Part shown: positions 8,628 to 17,616 of the stretch, piece by piece
How positions within the stretch are numbered: the stretch's first letter is position 1
Layout: each line of letters begins with the position of its first letter
NCBI GenBank assembly: GCA_018302705.1
Contig: JAGVZI010000008.1
Location: forward strand, 1-39,816
Source of the DNA: Candidatus Woesearchaeota archaeon
Lineage (GTDB): Archaea > Nanobdellota > Nanobdellia > SCGC-AAA011-G17 > ARS1403
Direction of reading: 5' to 3'
Length of the DNA: 39,816 bases
The notes under the pieces: model-generated
Databases searched by the model: none
Told to the model about the DNA's origin: nothing
What the model saw: the letters and a program-made list of their open reading frames with translations, nothing else
Made by a program: the position numbers and the translations under genes

Positions 8628-9078
8628 TTTTCTTTTTTAAAACCTCGCTTTCCTGCAGATAAACCCTGATATGCCTTTTGTTCCTGAAGAACCCCCCTTT
8701 TGCTTTGGCCATCATATCCCTAAATGAATTATTGTCTATAAGATTTTTTTCTTTTAGCGACCTTAAAAATGCTCTTTGGGTTCTTATCTTAGCAATCCAA
8801 ACTTTTTTCCTTGGCATCCTTGCTGTCTTCTTCCCTTTTCTTGACCCCTGGCCGCTTCTTAAGCCCTTTCTTTTCTTCAGCTTTATTTTTCTAGCCCTTG
8901 CTTTTGATTGCTGCGGGAGCTTTTTCAGCTTTATTATTTTTAACCGTATCAACGACCTTATATCTGACTTCGTTATTGCCTCTTTTATCTCACCCAGCTT
9001 TTCCGGATCAAACCATATCTTTCCAGTTCCAACTTTCAAAATTTGTGCTGCAATCCTGCGCTGTGTTTTTAATTTCAT
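8620..9078 (-). CDS. rpl19e: Ribosomal protein eL19
   Basis: MKLKTQRRIAAQILKVGTGKIWFDPEKLGEIKEAITKSDIRSLI. Confidence 0.95.
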   Translation of the reverse strand: MKLKTQRRIAAQILKVGTGKIWFDPEKLGEIKEAITKSDIRSLIRLKIIKLKKLPQQSKARARKIKLKKRKGLRSGQGSRKGKKTARMPRKKVWIAKIRTQRAFLRSLKEKNLIDNNSFRDMMAKAKGGFFRNKRHIRVYLQESEVLKKKNG

Positions 9079-9581
9079 CCTTGCCTAGATTCTCCCTTAG
9101 ATTCTTCCTGATGTTTTTCAGGCTCTGACTTTTTTTCTTCCTGTTTTTTCTTTTCGGTTTCCTTCACGGCCTTTTCTTTTGATTTTTTCTTGTCTGTTCT
9201 CCTCTTTTTTTTCTCCTGCCGCTTCTTTTCCATGGATTCATTTGCCTTGCTGATAAACTCGTCGATGTTTTTAATGTTTAAAACATTTAATTTCAGCTCC
9301 CCTGCTCTTTTTAATATTTCGAGCTTCTTTTTTAATCCTAACTTCGACGACAATAATATGGACGGCTTTGCATTTACCAAATCCTTAATGCCCTCAATAA
9401 AAGTCGTGCTCGGTATTCTTTCTTTTCTTGGAGCCCTGAATCCCTGCGAGGGTTTTTTTATGTGGCCTGCCTTGTTTAACCTAAGCTTTGAATGAATGCC
9501 ACGCGGCCTTCTCCATTTTACTCTTAACCTTTTCCTGCTTATATTCTGCCTTACAAAGTTTGGTTTCATTTTTGATCCCAT
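9075..9581 (-). CDS. rpl32e: Ribosomal protein eL32 with Lys/Glu-rich C-terminal extension
   Basis: FVRQNISRKRLRVKWRRPRGIHSKLRL core; about 50-residue K/E tail. Confidence 0.93.
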   Translation of the reverse strand: MGSKMKPNFVRQNISRKRLRVKWRRPRGIHSKLRLNKAGHIKKPSQGFRAPRKERIPSTTFIEGIKDLVNAKPSILLSSKLGLKKKLEILKRAGELKLNVLNIKNIDEFISKANESMEKKRQEKKKRRTDKKKSKEKAVKETEKKKQEEKKSEPEKHQEESKGESRQG

Positions 9582-9582
9582 C

Positions 9583-10131
9583 TTATTCTATCTCTTTACC
9601 TGCTTTTGAAAATATATAACAGCCGTCTTGAAAGATACGCTTATCAAATCCGGTTCTGCGCGTTGCTAGCTCTATATTGGCTGCTGATTGCCCTACTTCT
9701 TCCTTATCATACCCTGAAACAATAATTATATCCCCTTCTACTTTCACTTCCACACCCTTAGAGATTTTAGCTTTTCTCGGCGTTTTCTCCCCCATAAAAT
9801 TGCTTATCATTACTTTATCTTTTTCAACTGTGACTTTCATCGGGAAATGCCCAGAGCATATTTTTAACTTGTAATCAAAACCACTTTTTACCCCCCTGAG
9901 CAGATTATTTATATGGGCGGAATATGTACCGAGCATAGTCTTTTCCCTTTTAGTGGCATTCTCAGCCAGCAAAATTATTTTATTACCCTCGCGAGCCAAT
10001 TTAAATTTTGGATATGAGAAAAGCCTTGAATTTTCTCCTCTTGGCCCCTTGACTATTACCCCTTTTCCATCTATTTTAACTTCCACATCTTCAGGGATCC
10101 CCACTTCCTTCTTTAGCTCCTTGATTTTCAT
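9583..10131 (-). CDS. rpl6: Ribosomal protein uL6
   Basis: VEVKIDGKGVIVKGPRGENSR, TMLGTYSAHINNLLRGV, DKRIFQDGCYIFSK. Confidence 0.95.
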   Translation of the reverse strand: MKIKELKKEVGIPEDVEVKIDGKGVIVKGPRGENSRLFSYPKFKLAREGNKIILLAENATKREKTMLGTYSAHINNLLRGVKSGFDYKLKICSGHFPMKVTVEKDKVMISNFMGEKTPRKAKISKGVEVKVEGDIIIVSGYDKEEVGQSAANIELATRRTGFDKRIFQDGCYIFSKAGKEIE

Positions 10132-10523
10132 TAGTAGATATAAGCCAGCAGCTTGCCTCCAACATTTTTTATTTTAGCTTCTTCATTCGTCATCATTCCT
10201 TTTGAAGTTGAAACTATGATCAGGCCGAAGCCTTTAGCAGGAAGATATCTCCTTTCAAATTTTTCAAACTCGTCTTTTTTTACATTAAACCTTGGCTTTA
10301 TAACGCCGCATTTGTTGATTCTCCCAAGCAGGTTTAGATTCAATAATTCACCCCTTGTTGTTTTTGTGATCTTGTACTCCCCAATATAATTATAATGATT
10401 CATGATATCAAGCACTTTCCTTATTATCTTTGATGAGGGATAAATGGAAACCTCTGTCTTACCCGCTATTTCATAGGACTGTATTTTTGATATTGCATTA
10501 GCTAAAGCATCATTGCTCGCCAT
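10131..10523 (-). CDS. rps8: Ribosomal protein uS8
   Basis: NDALANAISKIQSYEIAGKTE...RYLPAKGFGLIIVSTSKGMMTNEEAKIKNVGGKLLAYIY; start placed at internal MASND. Confidence 0.94.
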   Translation of the reverse strand: MASNDALANAISKIQSYEIAGKTEVSIYPSSKIIRKVLDIMNHYNYIGEYKITKTTRGELLNLNLLGRINKCGVIKPRFNVKKDEFEKFERRYLPAKGFGLIIVSTSKGMMTNEEAKIKNVGGKLLAYIY

Positions 10524-10524
10524 T

Positions 10525-10755
10525 TTAATAGTACCTCCTAAAGCCAATTTTTACTGCGATCTCCCTGAAGCACTGCCTGCACAAATTTAATTTATATTTG
10601 CTTATATGCGCGCCATATCTCCCGCAACGCTTGCACTTCCTGGACCCTGAACCAAAACCTTTCTTTTTTGGCTGGTTGTGCTTCTTGAATTTAGCTAATT
10701 TCACCGGCTTAGCTTTCAACTGCTTGAAAATTTTTGTATAACTTTTCGATGTCAT
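10525..10755 (-). CDS. rps14: Ribosomal protein uS14 (zinc-binding type)
   Basis: [38 protein letters not shown]; start placed at MTSK. Confidence 0.95.
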   Translation of the reverse strand: MTSKSYTKIFKQLKAKPVKLAKFKKHNQPKKKGFGSGSRKCKRCGRYGAHISKYKLNLCRQCFREIAVKIGFRRYY

Positions 10756-10756
10756 T

Positions 10757-11260
10757 TTAATCCGCAATTTTTGTATTGAACTTTGTTTTCAGAAACTCGA
10801 TTGTTTCTTCCTTTGATATTAGATGCCTTTGTGGGATTTTCATTTTTTTAACTGACCTTCTTTTTACTCTAAATCCTCGCCTTTCTAGGGTAACGGTCAC
10901 CCCCAACCCTATAATGCCTATGTCAAGATCGTATTTTGCACCCGGAATCTCGATATACTCCGGAATACCGAATGAAAACTCTCCATTTCCGATTTTTTTG
11001 ATACTTAATTTGTTTCCAACTGCCTGGAGCATTTTTTCAATAACTTTGTCTTGGTTCTTTCTCACAGTTACTTTTGCTCCTATTGTCATGCCAGGCCTTA
11101 CGCCCCATGTTGGAAGCCTTCTCTTTGCAATTGTTGCTACTGGTTTTTGAGCTGTTAAAGTCTGCAACAACTTCACTGCCTTATCCAGTTTGCTTCCTGC
11201 CTCTCCTGTACCTATATTGAATGTTATTTTCTCTATCCTTATTTCCTTCATAGCGTTCAT
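10757..11260 (-). CDS. rpl5: Ribosomal protein uL5
   Basis: [30 protein letters not shown]...[20 protein letters not shown]. Confidence 0.95.
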   Translation of the reverse strand: MNAMKEIRIEKITFNIGTGEAGSKLDKAVKLLQTLTAQKPVATIAKRRLPTWGVRPGMTIGAKVTVRKNQDKVIEKMLQAVGNKLSIKKIGNGEFSFGIPEYIEIPGAKYDLDIGIIGLGVTVTLERRGFRVKRRSVKKMKIPQRHLISKEETIEFLKTKFNTKIAD

Positions 11261-11952
11261 TTTTCAGATAATGTAATAATTGGCTTTGTTTTTCCGACCA
11301 AGAAAACACAATTCTTTGGAAGATTTATCCTCCTATCTTCTATGCTAACTGTAATGTGCTTGTTTAACGGAGGATTTTCATAAACCTCTTCTATGCAAGC
11401 GGTTTTTCCGATATTCTTTCCTTTTATTATATACACTGTATTGCCTTTTTCAAAACTTATTTTGTCTTTAACCTTATTATCTTCTATTAACAGCACATCA
11501 TTGGCTCTGCAATTATCTTTCTCAACCAGCAAATTAAACCCGTTATGGAAATTCAGCTGAAGCTTGTTGCCTTTAAGCCTTGTTTTTTTAATAACCTTGT
11601 ACAACAGGATGTTTGATTCTGCCTTGCTTACTTCTCTAAAAATTAACTTGCCACGCTTGTTCAATAAAATCCTGTAGCAATTATCTGCAAACTCTATGAC
11701 GTCAAACAGGCCTGCCTGAAACTTAATATCGGTAACTGGCTTTTTATTAACCAATATTTTCCTTTGATTTATGACCTGCTTTGCTTCCCTTGCAGTCCTT
11801 ACTTGAGAGAGAATTTTAAGAATCAATCCTATTGGCATGGAGTTTTCCAACTTGTGCGGACCAGGGTTCGACCTAATAATAAAAGTATGCTCCTTCCTTT
11901 TTATCGGCCATGATTTCGGAGCTGCAATGGACTTAAGATGACGCTTTGACAT
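11257..11952 (-). CDS. rps4e: Ribosomal protein eS4
   Basis: RHLKSIAAPKSWPIKRKEHTFIIRSNPGPHKLENSMPIGLIL. Confidence 0.95.
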   Translation of the reverse strand: MSKRHLKSIAAPKSWPIKRKEHTFIIRSNPGPHKLENSMPIGLILKILSQVRTAREAKQVINQRKILVNKKPVTDIKFQAGLFDVIEFADNCYRILLNKRGKLIFREVSKAESNILLYKVIKKTRLKGNKLQLNFHNGFNLLVEKDNCRANDVLLIEDNKVKDKISFEKGNTVYIIKGKNIGKTACIEEVYENPPLNKHITVSIEDRRINLPKNCVFLVGKTKPIITLSEK

Positions 11953-12340
11953 TTTTACCTTGTTTTCTTTGTATTACCCTCTGCCTCCTTTTGTCTTCTA
12001 AATTCAAACTGGTTATAATCAAATTAGATGGATGCAACGGGTAGAAAACTTTTGAACCACCCCTCTTAGTAATTTGGACGCCCTCTACATATACCCTGGT
12101 TTTTTTTAAAAATACTTTTTCTATTTTCCCTATATGGTTTTTAAAATTGCCTCGGACTACTTTTACTGTGTCCCCTTTTTTTAAAGGGATGCTTCTAGTA
12201 TTGTATTTTTTCATAAGATCTTTTGATAAATGAGCTGACATGAATCTGTGCTTAATATGAAGAGGAGCATTGTGCATATATTTTCTCTGCTTTCTTCTTT
12301 GCCTGCTTGATTTCCACTTAATTGAAAAATTTCTTTTCAT
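11933..12340 (-). CDS. rpl24: Ribosomal protein uL24
   Basis: SSRQRRKQRKYMHNAPLHIKHRFMSAHLSKDL...KKGDTVKVVRGNFKNHIGKIEKV; start at MKRN. Confidence 0.95.
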   Translation of the reverse strand: MKRNFSIKWKSSRQRRKQRKYMHNAPLHIKHRFMSAHLSKDLMKKYNTRSIPLKKGDTVKVVRGNFKNHIGKIEKVFLKKTRVYVEGVQITKRGGSKVFYPLHPSNLIITSLNLEDKRRQRVIQRKQGKNVKASS

Positions 12341-12341
12341 C

Positions 12342-12743
12342 TTACACCACAATGGAGGCAATTTTTGCTATGCCCGACCATCGTTCAACTGCCTCTTTTG
12401 CAACCGGCCCCTTGATAAACGTGCCTTTTGGATTGCCTTTTTCATCTTTCAACACAACAGCTGCATTGCTTTCAAATTTTACCCTCATGCCGTCGTGCCT
12501 CCTGTATTCTTTTTTTTGCCTGACTATGATCGCATACACTTTCTGCTTCCTCATTGACGGAATCCCGATTTTGACGACAGCAGTTACAAGGTCGCCTACG
12601 CCTGCAGCTGACCTGCGCCCTTTTCCTGTCTTGTGACCCCTTACAGCAATTATATGTAAAATCTTGGCTCCTGAGTTATCACAGGCTTCCAATTCTGTGT
12701 GTACCTGCAATGCCCTTGTTATGTTTGATTTACTTGCTTTCAT
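12342..12743 (-). CDS. rpl14: Ribosomal protein uL14
   Basis: LEACDNSGAKILHIIAVRGHKTGKGRRSAAGVGDLVTAVVKIG. Confidence 0.95.
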   Translation of the reverse strand: MKASKSNITRALQVHTELEACDNSGAKILHIIAVRGHKTGKGRRSAAGVGDLVTAVVKIGIPSMRKQKVYAIIVRQKKEYRRHDGMRVKFESNAAVVLKDEKGNPKGTFIKGPVAKEAVERWSGIAKIASIVV

Positions 12744-13002
12744 TTTTTATGATTATGAAGTGTTTTGTCTTGCTTATCGGCCTGCATTCCTGTATTATCA
12801 CTTTATCACCCTCCTCTAATTCTATGCCTTCTGGAATATGGGCCATGACGCTGCTCTTTCTCTTTTCATATCTTTCATATTTTTTCAGATAGAGCCTTCT
12901 TTCCCATGCAACTTTTGCAGTCTTTTGCATTCTTCTAGATATGACTATCCCTGAAAATGTTCTCCCGTGCGGGTTTATTCTCTTTCTTGATTTTTTTTTC
13001 AT
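12730..13002 (-). CDS. rps17: Ribosomal protein uS17
   Basis: NPHGRTFSGIVISRRMQKTAKVAWERRLYLKKYERYEKRKSSVMAHIPEGIELEEGDKVIIQECRPISKTKHFI. Confidence 0.95.
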   Translation of the reverse strand: MKKKSRKRINPHGRTFSGIVISRRMQKTAKVAWERRLYLKKYERYEKRKSSVMAHIPEGIELEEGDKVIIQECRPISKTKHFIIIKNESK

Positions 13003-13271
13003 TTTAACGCCCTTTTAATCCTGTCTTCCGGCCTGCCTACCAAGACGCTGCCGTTAATTTCAATATTCTCACTGTTGATTTTCATCTTGAATATGCATTG
13101 TGATTTGATGATTTTTTTTCCATCATCCAATATAAACATGTTTTTTGTTTCATCTGAAATTTTTCCCCTCACCCCTACGAGTGATTTGTTTTTTGAACCC
13201 ATTATCTCTATTTCTGACCCGATCAGTTCATATTTCACGAATTTCTTTTCATTCAATTTCTTTTCATTCAT
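12999..13271 (-). CDS. rnp1: RNase P protein component 1 (Rpp29/Pop4)
   Basis: LIGSEIEIMGSKNKSLVGVRGKISDETKNMFILDDGKKIIKSQCIFKM; position between aIF1 and uS17. Confidence 0.88.
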   Translation of the reverse strand: MNEKKLNEKKFVKYELIGSEIEIMGSKNKSLVGVRGKISDETKNMFILDDGKKIIKSQCIFKMKINSENIEINGSVLVGRPEDRIKRALK

Positions 13272-13585
13272 TGTATCTGGATTGAATCCGGATTGAACCC
13301 TAGTTTAATGAGCTCTCCTTTTACCTGGTGCGCATGATCTCCCTGCAGTTCTATTTTGTTGTTTTTCACTGTGCCTCCGCAGGCAAATTTCGATTTTAAT
13401 TTTTTGCCGAGATCTTTTATGTTGACTTCCTTTTTGTTTATCCCTTCAATCAATGTAGTGATTCTAACCCCTCTCCTAGACCCTTTCTTTACTCTCTTTA
13501 TTGTTATAATCTGCGTTTCTTTTGTGATGCTCTCCCAAACACCAAGCTCTTTGGGCAACCCAGTTATTGGATCTATCTCAGGCAT
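13268..13585 (-). CDS. Translation initiation factor aIF1 (SUI1)
   Basis: MPEIDPITGLPKELGVWE...GVRITTLIEGINKKEVNIKDLGKKLKSKFACGGTVKNNKIELQGDHAHQVKGELIKLGF. Confidence 0.94.
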   Translation of the reverse strand: MPEIDPITGLPKELGVWESITKETQIITIKRVKKGSRRGVRITTLIEGINKKEVNIKDLGKKLKSKFACGGTVKNNKIELQGDHAHQVKGELIKLGFNPDSIQIQ

Positions 13586-13592
13586 ATCTTTC

Positions 13593-13802
13593 TTATTTCC
13601 CTCCCTGTACTTGTGTTTCATACTTTTGCAATAGCATTTTTATCCTTGCAATTGTTTTTTTAACTGCCCTGATTTTTCCAGGGTTTTCCGAAGGCGTGCC
13701 TGTTGATACCTGCGAATTATACTTCATCAGCTCTTTCTTCAGCTCTTCAAGCATTTTTTTTAATTCAGTTATGTTTGTTTTTTTCAAATCTCTCTTCTTC
13801 AT
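13593..13802 (-). CDS. rpl29: Ribosomal protein uL29
   Basis: ELKKMLEELKKELMKYNSQVSTGTPSENPGKIRAVKKTIARIKMLL. Confidence 0.93.
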   Translation of the reverse strand: MKKRDLKKTNITELKKMLEELKKELMKYNSQVSTGTPSENPGKIRAVKKTIARIKMLLQKYETQVQGGK

Positions 13803-14503
13803 TTTGTTTCCTTCTTTATTCTTGCTTTTCTTATTATCTCAATTTCGTCTTCTGGTTTAGCTTCTTGTGTCTGTTGTATCTGCTTAACCTCTTGTAGCTG
13901 CTCCCCAGAAGTTTTGAAAATGATTCTATCGGGAAGACTAACTGTTTTCGGCATTATACTGACCGATATCCCGATGGCTCCTACTTTTAAATACGCAGTT
14001 GACTCTCCCCTTATTACCTGCGTATCTGAAACATGACCGCATTTTTTCAAATATCCCTCTACAAATCTCCATGATCTTGATCTTGCACTCGGTATTTTTC
14101 CTGAAAGGACTATCTCTGCTCCCATCGCTCCAGCATCCATTATTGACTGCAATGTTTTGTAGCCGATGGATTTAAAACTTTTAGAGCCAAACTTCTCCAA
14201 TGAGTATGCCATTTTTTCTGCGATTGACTGGGCATCCAAGAAAGGATTCTCAACCTCCCCAATTTCAATCTGCGGGTTTTCCAAGCTATATTTATTTTTT
14301 AACACGGTAGTTAGCTTCTTAATGTTTTCACCTTTTCTGCCGACGATCAACCCTGGACGGGTAGTGTATATTGTAATCTTATCTCCGAGCGGGGTTTTTT
14401 GTATTGTTGTATGGCTGTAACCTGTTTTCATAAATTTTTTAGCTATGAACTCGCGTATCTTGAACTCCTTCATTTTTTGAAGCAAAATATTTCTTTCCAT
14501 CAT
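13799..14503 (-). CDS. rps3: Ribosomal protein uS3
   Basis: YSHTTIQKTPLGDKITIYTTRPGLIVGRKGENIKKLT; KH domain. Confidence 0.95.
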   Translation of the reverse strand: MMERNILLQKMKEFKIREFIAKKFMKTGYSHTTIQKTPLGDKITIYTTRPGLIVGRKGENIKKLTTVLKNKYSLENPQIEIGEVENPFLDAQSIAEKMAYSLEKFGSKSFKSIGYKTLQSIMDAGAMGAEIVLSGKIPSARSRSWRFVEGYLKKCGHVSDTQVIRGESTAYLKVGAIGISVSIMPKTVSLPDRIIFKTSGEQLQEVKQIQQTQEAKPEDEIEIIRKARIKKETK

Positions 14504-14985
14504 TTTTGTTTTTTTCCTGCTGTTTTTTCGCCTGCTGATTTCATTGCTGATTTTATTTCTTCCAAGACAATTTTTACGTGGGTCCTTTTTGTTTTCACTC
14601 TTCTATGCCTGCCAAAGTGCCAGCTCCTCGACGCCTGGTTAGCGATCATCTCTCTTATTTTGAATGGTGCTGATAACCCATTGCTCTCTGCATTTGATTC
14701 TGCACTTTTTAGGACTGCTAAGATATATGACGAGGCTTTTTGAGGATACCTTCCTGATGCTATCCTTCCTGATTTGTGGCCGACGCCGTGCAAATACCTC
14801 TTGTAAGGAACAGGACATTTTTTATCTATAACTAGTTCAAGAATTTTTTTGCCTTTATCCGATGTTTTTCCCCTTAGCAGATTGCATATTTCCACAGAAT
14901 GCCTTGTTGATATCGGCAATGATTTTGCTGCTGCTATCGCCCTGATTGGGGTTGCTGTTGTTGCTGTTGTTTCTGGCTTATCCAT
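14500..14985 (-). CDS. rpl22: Ribosomal protein uL22
   Basis: HSVEICNLLRGKTSDKGKKILELVIDKKCPVPYKRY...HVKIVLEE. Confidence 0.94.
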   Translation of the reverse strand: MDKPETTATTATPIRAIAAAKSLPISTRHSVEICNLLRGKTSDKGKKILELVIDKKCPVPYKRYLHGVGHKSGRIASGRYPQKASSYILAVLKSAESNAESNGLSAPFKIREMIANQASRSWHFGRHRRVKTKRTHVKIVLEEIKSAMKSAGEKTAGKKQK

Positions 14986-14986
14986 T

Positions 14987-15367
14987 TTATCTCACTGAAA
15001 CCGCTGCACTTGATTTTGTTGCACCAATACCTGGTGCTGAGTGCTTAACACTTTTTCTCGTTAATACAAATTCGCCTATATAATGCCCCAGCATGTCTGC
15101 CTCTATTTTCAGAGGGAGGAATTCTTTCCCGCTATACACGAAAATGCTTTTGCCGACCATTTCCGGGATAATAATTGTGGTCCTTAAATGCGTCTTAACC
15201 GGTTTTGAAGAAATCTTTAGCTTGTGCAGGAATTTTTTCTGTTCTGGGTTTAAGCCGCGGATCAAGGATCTTCTTTGCCTTGATGGAAGCAATGAAGCGA
15301 ACTCTTTAATACTTAGATTTTTTAATTCGTCCATTGTTTTTCCCCTGTAAACAAAAGTTTGAATCAT
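14987..15367 (-). CDS. rps19: Ribosomal protein uS19
   Basis: [31 protein letters not shown]...[33 protein letters not shown]. Confidence 0.95.
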   Translation of the reverse strand: MIQTFVYRGKTMDELKNLSIKEFASLLPSRQRRSLIRGLNPEQKKFLHKLKISSKPVKTHLRTTIIIPEMVGKSIFVYSGKEFLPLKIEADMLGHYIGEFVLTRKSVKHSAPGIGATKSSAAVSVR

Positions 15368-15371
15368 CTTC

Positions 15372-16106
15372 TTATTTCTTCCTGCCTGTTCGTCTTGGCC
15401 TTAACATTCCTACCTTTCTTCCTGGAGGAGCATTTTTCGGAGCTATGCTCGAGCTTCTCCCTCCATATGTTGGTCCTCCTCTTCCTGAACCAAATGGATG
15501 ATCTGTCGCATTCATTGCCCCTGCTGCCGTCCTTGGATATAATTTATTGCGGACCTTCATCTTGTAATACGAATTCCCTGCTTTAAATAACGGCTTCTCA
15601 ACCCTGCCTGAGCCCGCTATATTTCCCACTGTTGCCCTGCATTCCTGACTGAACTCCTTTCTTTTTTGCGACGGCAATTTGACTATAACCTTTCCTTTTC
15701 CCTTTGAAATTATCCTTGCAGATACCCCCGATGTTCTTACAAATTTCCCCCGATCACCAGGCTGGTTTTCTATGTTGTGAATTGAAACACCCTCGGGTAT
15801 ATTCTTCAATGGCAATGTATTCCCGGGGTTTGGTGTTGCTAATGATCCCGATAATATTTCCTGATTCAATTTCAATCCTTCTGGCGCGATTATATAACTT
15901 GTTTTATTATCCTCGTATAATATCTTCGCTAAAGGGGCATAATGCCCTGGGCATTTTATTATATCTTTTACTACCCCGCTAACAACGCCTTTTATTTCCT
16001 TTTCATCCAATGAGCGATGCATTGGCTTGGCAACAAACCTATGGCTAGGCGACCTGTATGTTAAACTTCCATGGCCCCGAGCCTGTTGTATTATTCTTTT
16101 TCCCAT
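15372..16106 (-). CDS. rpl2: Ribosomal protein uL2
   Basis: [24 protein letters not shown]...[30 protein letters not shown]...[14 protein letters not shown]. Confidence 0.96.
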   Translation of the reverse strand: MGKRIIQQARGHGSLTYRSPSHRFVAKPMHRSLDEKEIKGVVSGVVKDIIKCPGHYAPLAKILYEDNKTSYIIAPEGLKLNQEILSGSLATPNPGNTLPLKNIPEGVSIHNIENQPGDRGKFVRTSGVSARIISKGKGKVIVKLPSQKRKEFSQECRATVGNIAGSGRVEKPLFKAGNSYYKMKVRNKLYPRTAAGAMNATDHPFGSGRGGPTYGGRSSSIAPKNAPPGRKVGMLRPRRTGRKK

Positions 16107-16112
16107 TTTATT

Positions 16113-16463
16113 TTATCTAGATTTTTTATTTCTTCTAAAGATTATTAATTCTCGATCACTTTGCCCATTTTCTGGCAGAGGCATTCTAAATCCATATTCC
16201 GCATCTCCTTTGCCAACATCTAATCCCGCAGATCTTAATGCTTCTATATATCCATGAAATGGACTCACATCCCTCTCCCTTGCCTTTAAGTTATAAACTG
16301 GCAAATATTCATTAGGCGCAAGATGTTGAAGAATCCCCATTATAACACTTATATCCTCTCTGCTTCCTCTTGCTTCTAAATAATCAATTTGATCTTCGGG
16401 CCTTATTTCATGTTCCTTAAGAGGTTCCCATACATGATTTTCAATTGTTTGTTTTTGTTTCAT
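16113..16463 (-). CDS. Unknown 116-aa protein embedded between uL23 and uL2
   Basis: Open frame with 1-nt gap to uL23 and 6-nt gap to uL2; sequence matches no r-protein I recognise. Confidence 0.8.
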   Translation of the reverse strand: MKQKQTIENHVWEPLKEHEIRPEDQIDYLEARGSREDISVIMGILQHLAPNEYLPVYNLKARERDVSPFHGYIEALRSAGLDVGKGDAEYGFRMPLPENGQSDRELIIFRRNKKSR

Positions 16464-16464
16464 T

Positions 16465-16752
16465 TTACATCAGTCCTAGCTGAGTTGCAACATCGATTGC
16501 CGGGTTTTCTTTTGCTAATTTAACATAAGCTCTTTTTTCCCCTCTCGGAGTGTGGAATGTTGATACCTTCAACACCTTCACCTTGAATAATTCCTCGATG
16601 GCGTTTTTAATTTCAGGCTTCCTTGCCTTGAGATGAACCCTGAATAATAATTTATTTTCTGCTTCCATCAGCCTAACTGCCTTCTCTGTTGTTAAAGGAT
16701 TTCTAATTATTGAATAGCTATCGATTTCCTGCTTTTGCTTTTTACTCTTCAC
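16465..16752 (-). CDS. rpl23: Ribosomal protein uL23
   Basis: IIRNPLTTEKAVRLMEAENKLLFRVHLKARKPEIKNAIEELFKVKVLKVST. Confidence 0.94.
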   Translation of the reverse strand: MKSKKQKQEIDSYSIIRNPLTTEKAVRLMEAENKLLFRVHLKARKPEIKNAIEELFKVKVLKVSTFHTPRGEKRAYVKLAKENPAIDVATQLGLM

Positions 16753-17612
16753 TTTTTACTCCCTTCATTTTCGTTTCCTTTTTTAACTTGATTGTTTGTG
16801 AATAATTTTTCTTTTTCCATTTTTTGTATTGCATTCTCTGACCAGAGGGTTAACCTGCCAGGTACTGCACCAGGAGCAAGGAGCTCTGCATTAAGATTTT
16901 CAACTAGAGAGGTTTCTATTCCCTGCAGATTCCTCGAAGCTTTTTCTAATGAGCAAGGATTTGAGAATATTATTAACGGTCCTTTCTTTACCCTGTACTT
17001 TCTATTTCTCTTCTTCCCTTTACCTGCCCTGATCTTTTTCTTACCTATCCTTTCAAGCTCGTCTTTAAGACCGAGATTCAATAAAAGCTCCTTTACTTGT
17101 CTTGTTTTGTTTAGCGATTCAAATTTTGATTCGAGTATTATCGGAAGAGCAATTGATGCAGACTTCGGTATTTTATGACGAAGAGAAACAATATCTTTAA
17201 CTGCTGTTGCTGCTATTGCTGATCTTATTGCTTTTCTCCTTTCCTTTTTATTTATTTTAACTAAGAATGATTTCTCTGATTTCGGCGGATGAGCCCTCCT
17301 GCCTCCTCTTGTACCGGGGGCAAATGCACCTTCCATACCGAACTGGCTGCCGCGCTTCCACATAATCTTTCTTGAAACTCTTGAAATGGCTTTGCCATAA
17401 CTCCCCCTGTAGTTCCTTCTTCTTTTTGATAATTTTGCAGACGACCTTTTTCCTGCCTCCTTGAAAGCGCCATATCTTTGCCTTGAGTTTTGCTGTAAAA
17501 CCAAAACTGCTCTTCTAATAAGGTCCTGATTTACTTCTTCGTCAAACTGCTCTGGAAGAGAAATAGATTTAAGCTCGGTTCCATGCACATTGTATAATTT
17601 CGCTGTCGTCAT
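16749..17612 (-). CDS. rpl4: Ribosomal protein uL4
   Basis: QNSRQRYGAFKEAGKRSSAKLSKRRRNYRGSYGKAISRVSRKIMWKRGSQFGMEGAFAPGTRGGRRAHPPK. Confidence 0.95.
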   Translation of the reverse strand: MTTAKLYNVHGTELKSISLPEQFDEEVNQDLIRRAVLVLQQNSRQRYGAFKEAGKRSSAKLSKRRRNYRGSYGKAISRVSRKIMWKRGSQFGMEGAFAPGTRGGRRAHPPKSEKSFLVKINKKERRKAIRSAIAATAVKDIVSLRHKIPKSASIALPIILESKFESLNKTRQVKELLLNLGLKDELERIGKKKIRAGKGKKRNRKYRVKKGPLIIFSNPCSLEKASRNLQGIETSLVENLNAELLAPGAVPGRLTLWSENAIQKMEKEKLFTNNQVKKGNENEGSKK

Positions 17613-17616
17613 TTTT

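Noticed and set aside
8678-9495. Plus-strand ORFs up to 136 aa rich in Phe, Leu and Ser
   Set aside because: Antisense to Lys-rich ribosomal protein genes, which produces Phe/Leu-rich shadows.
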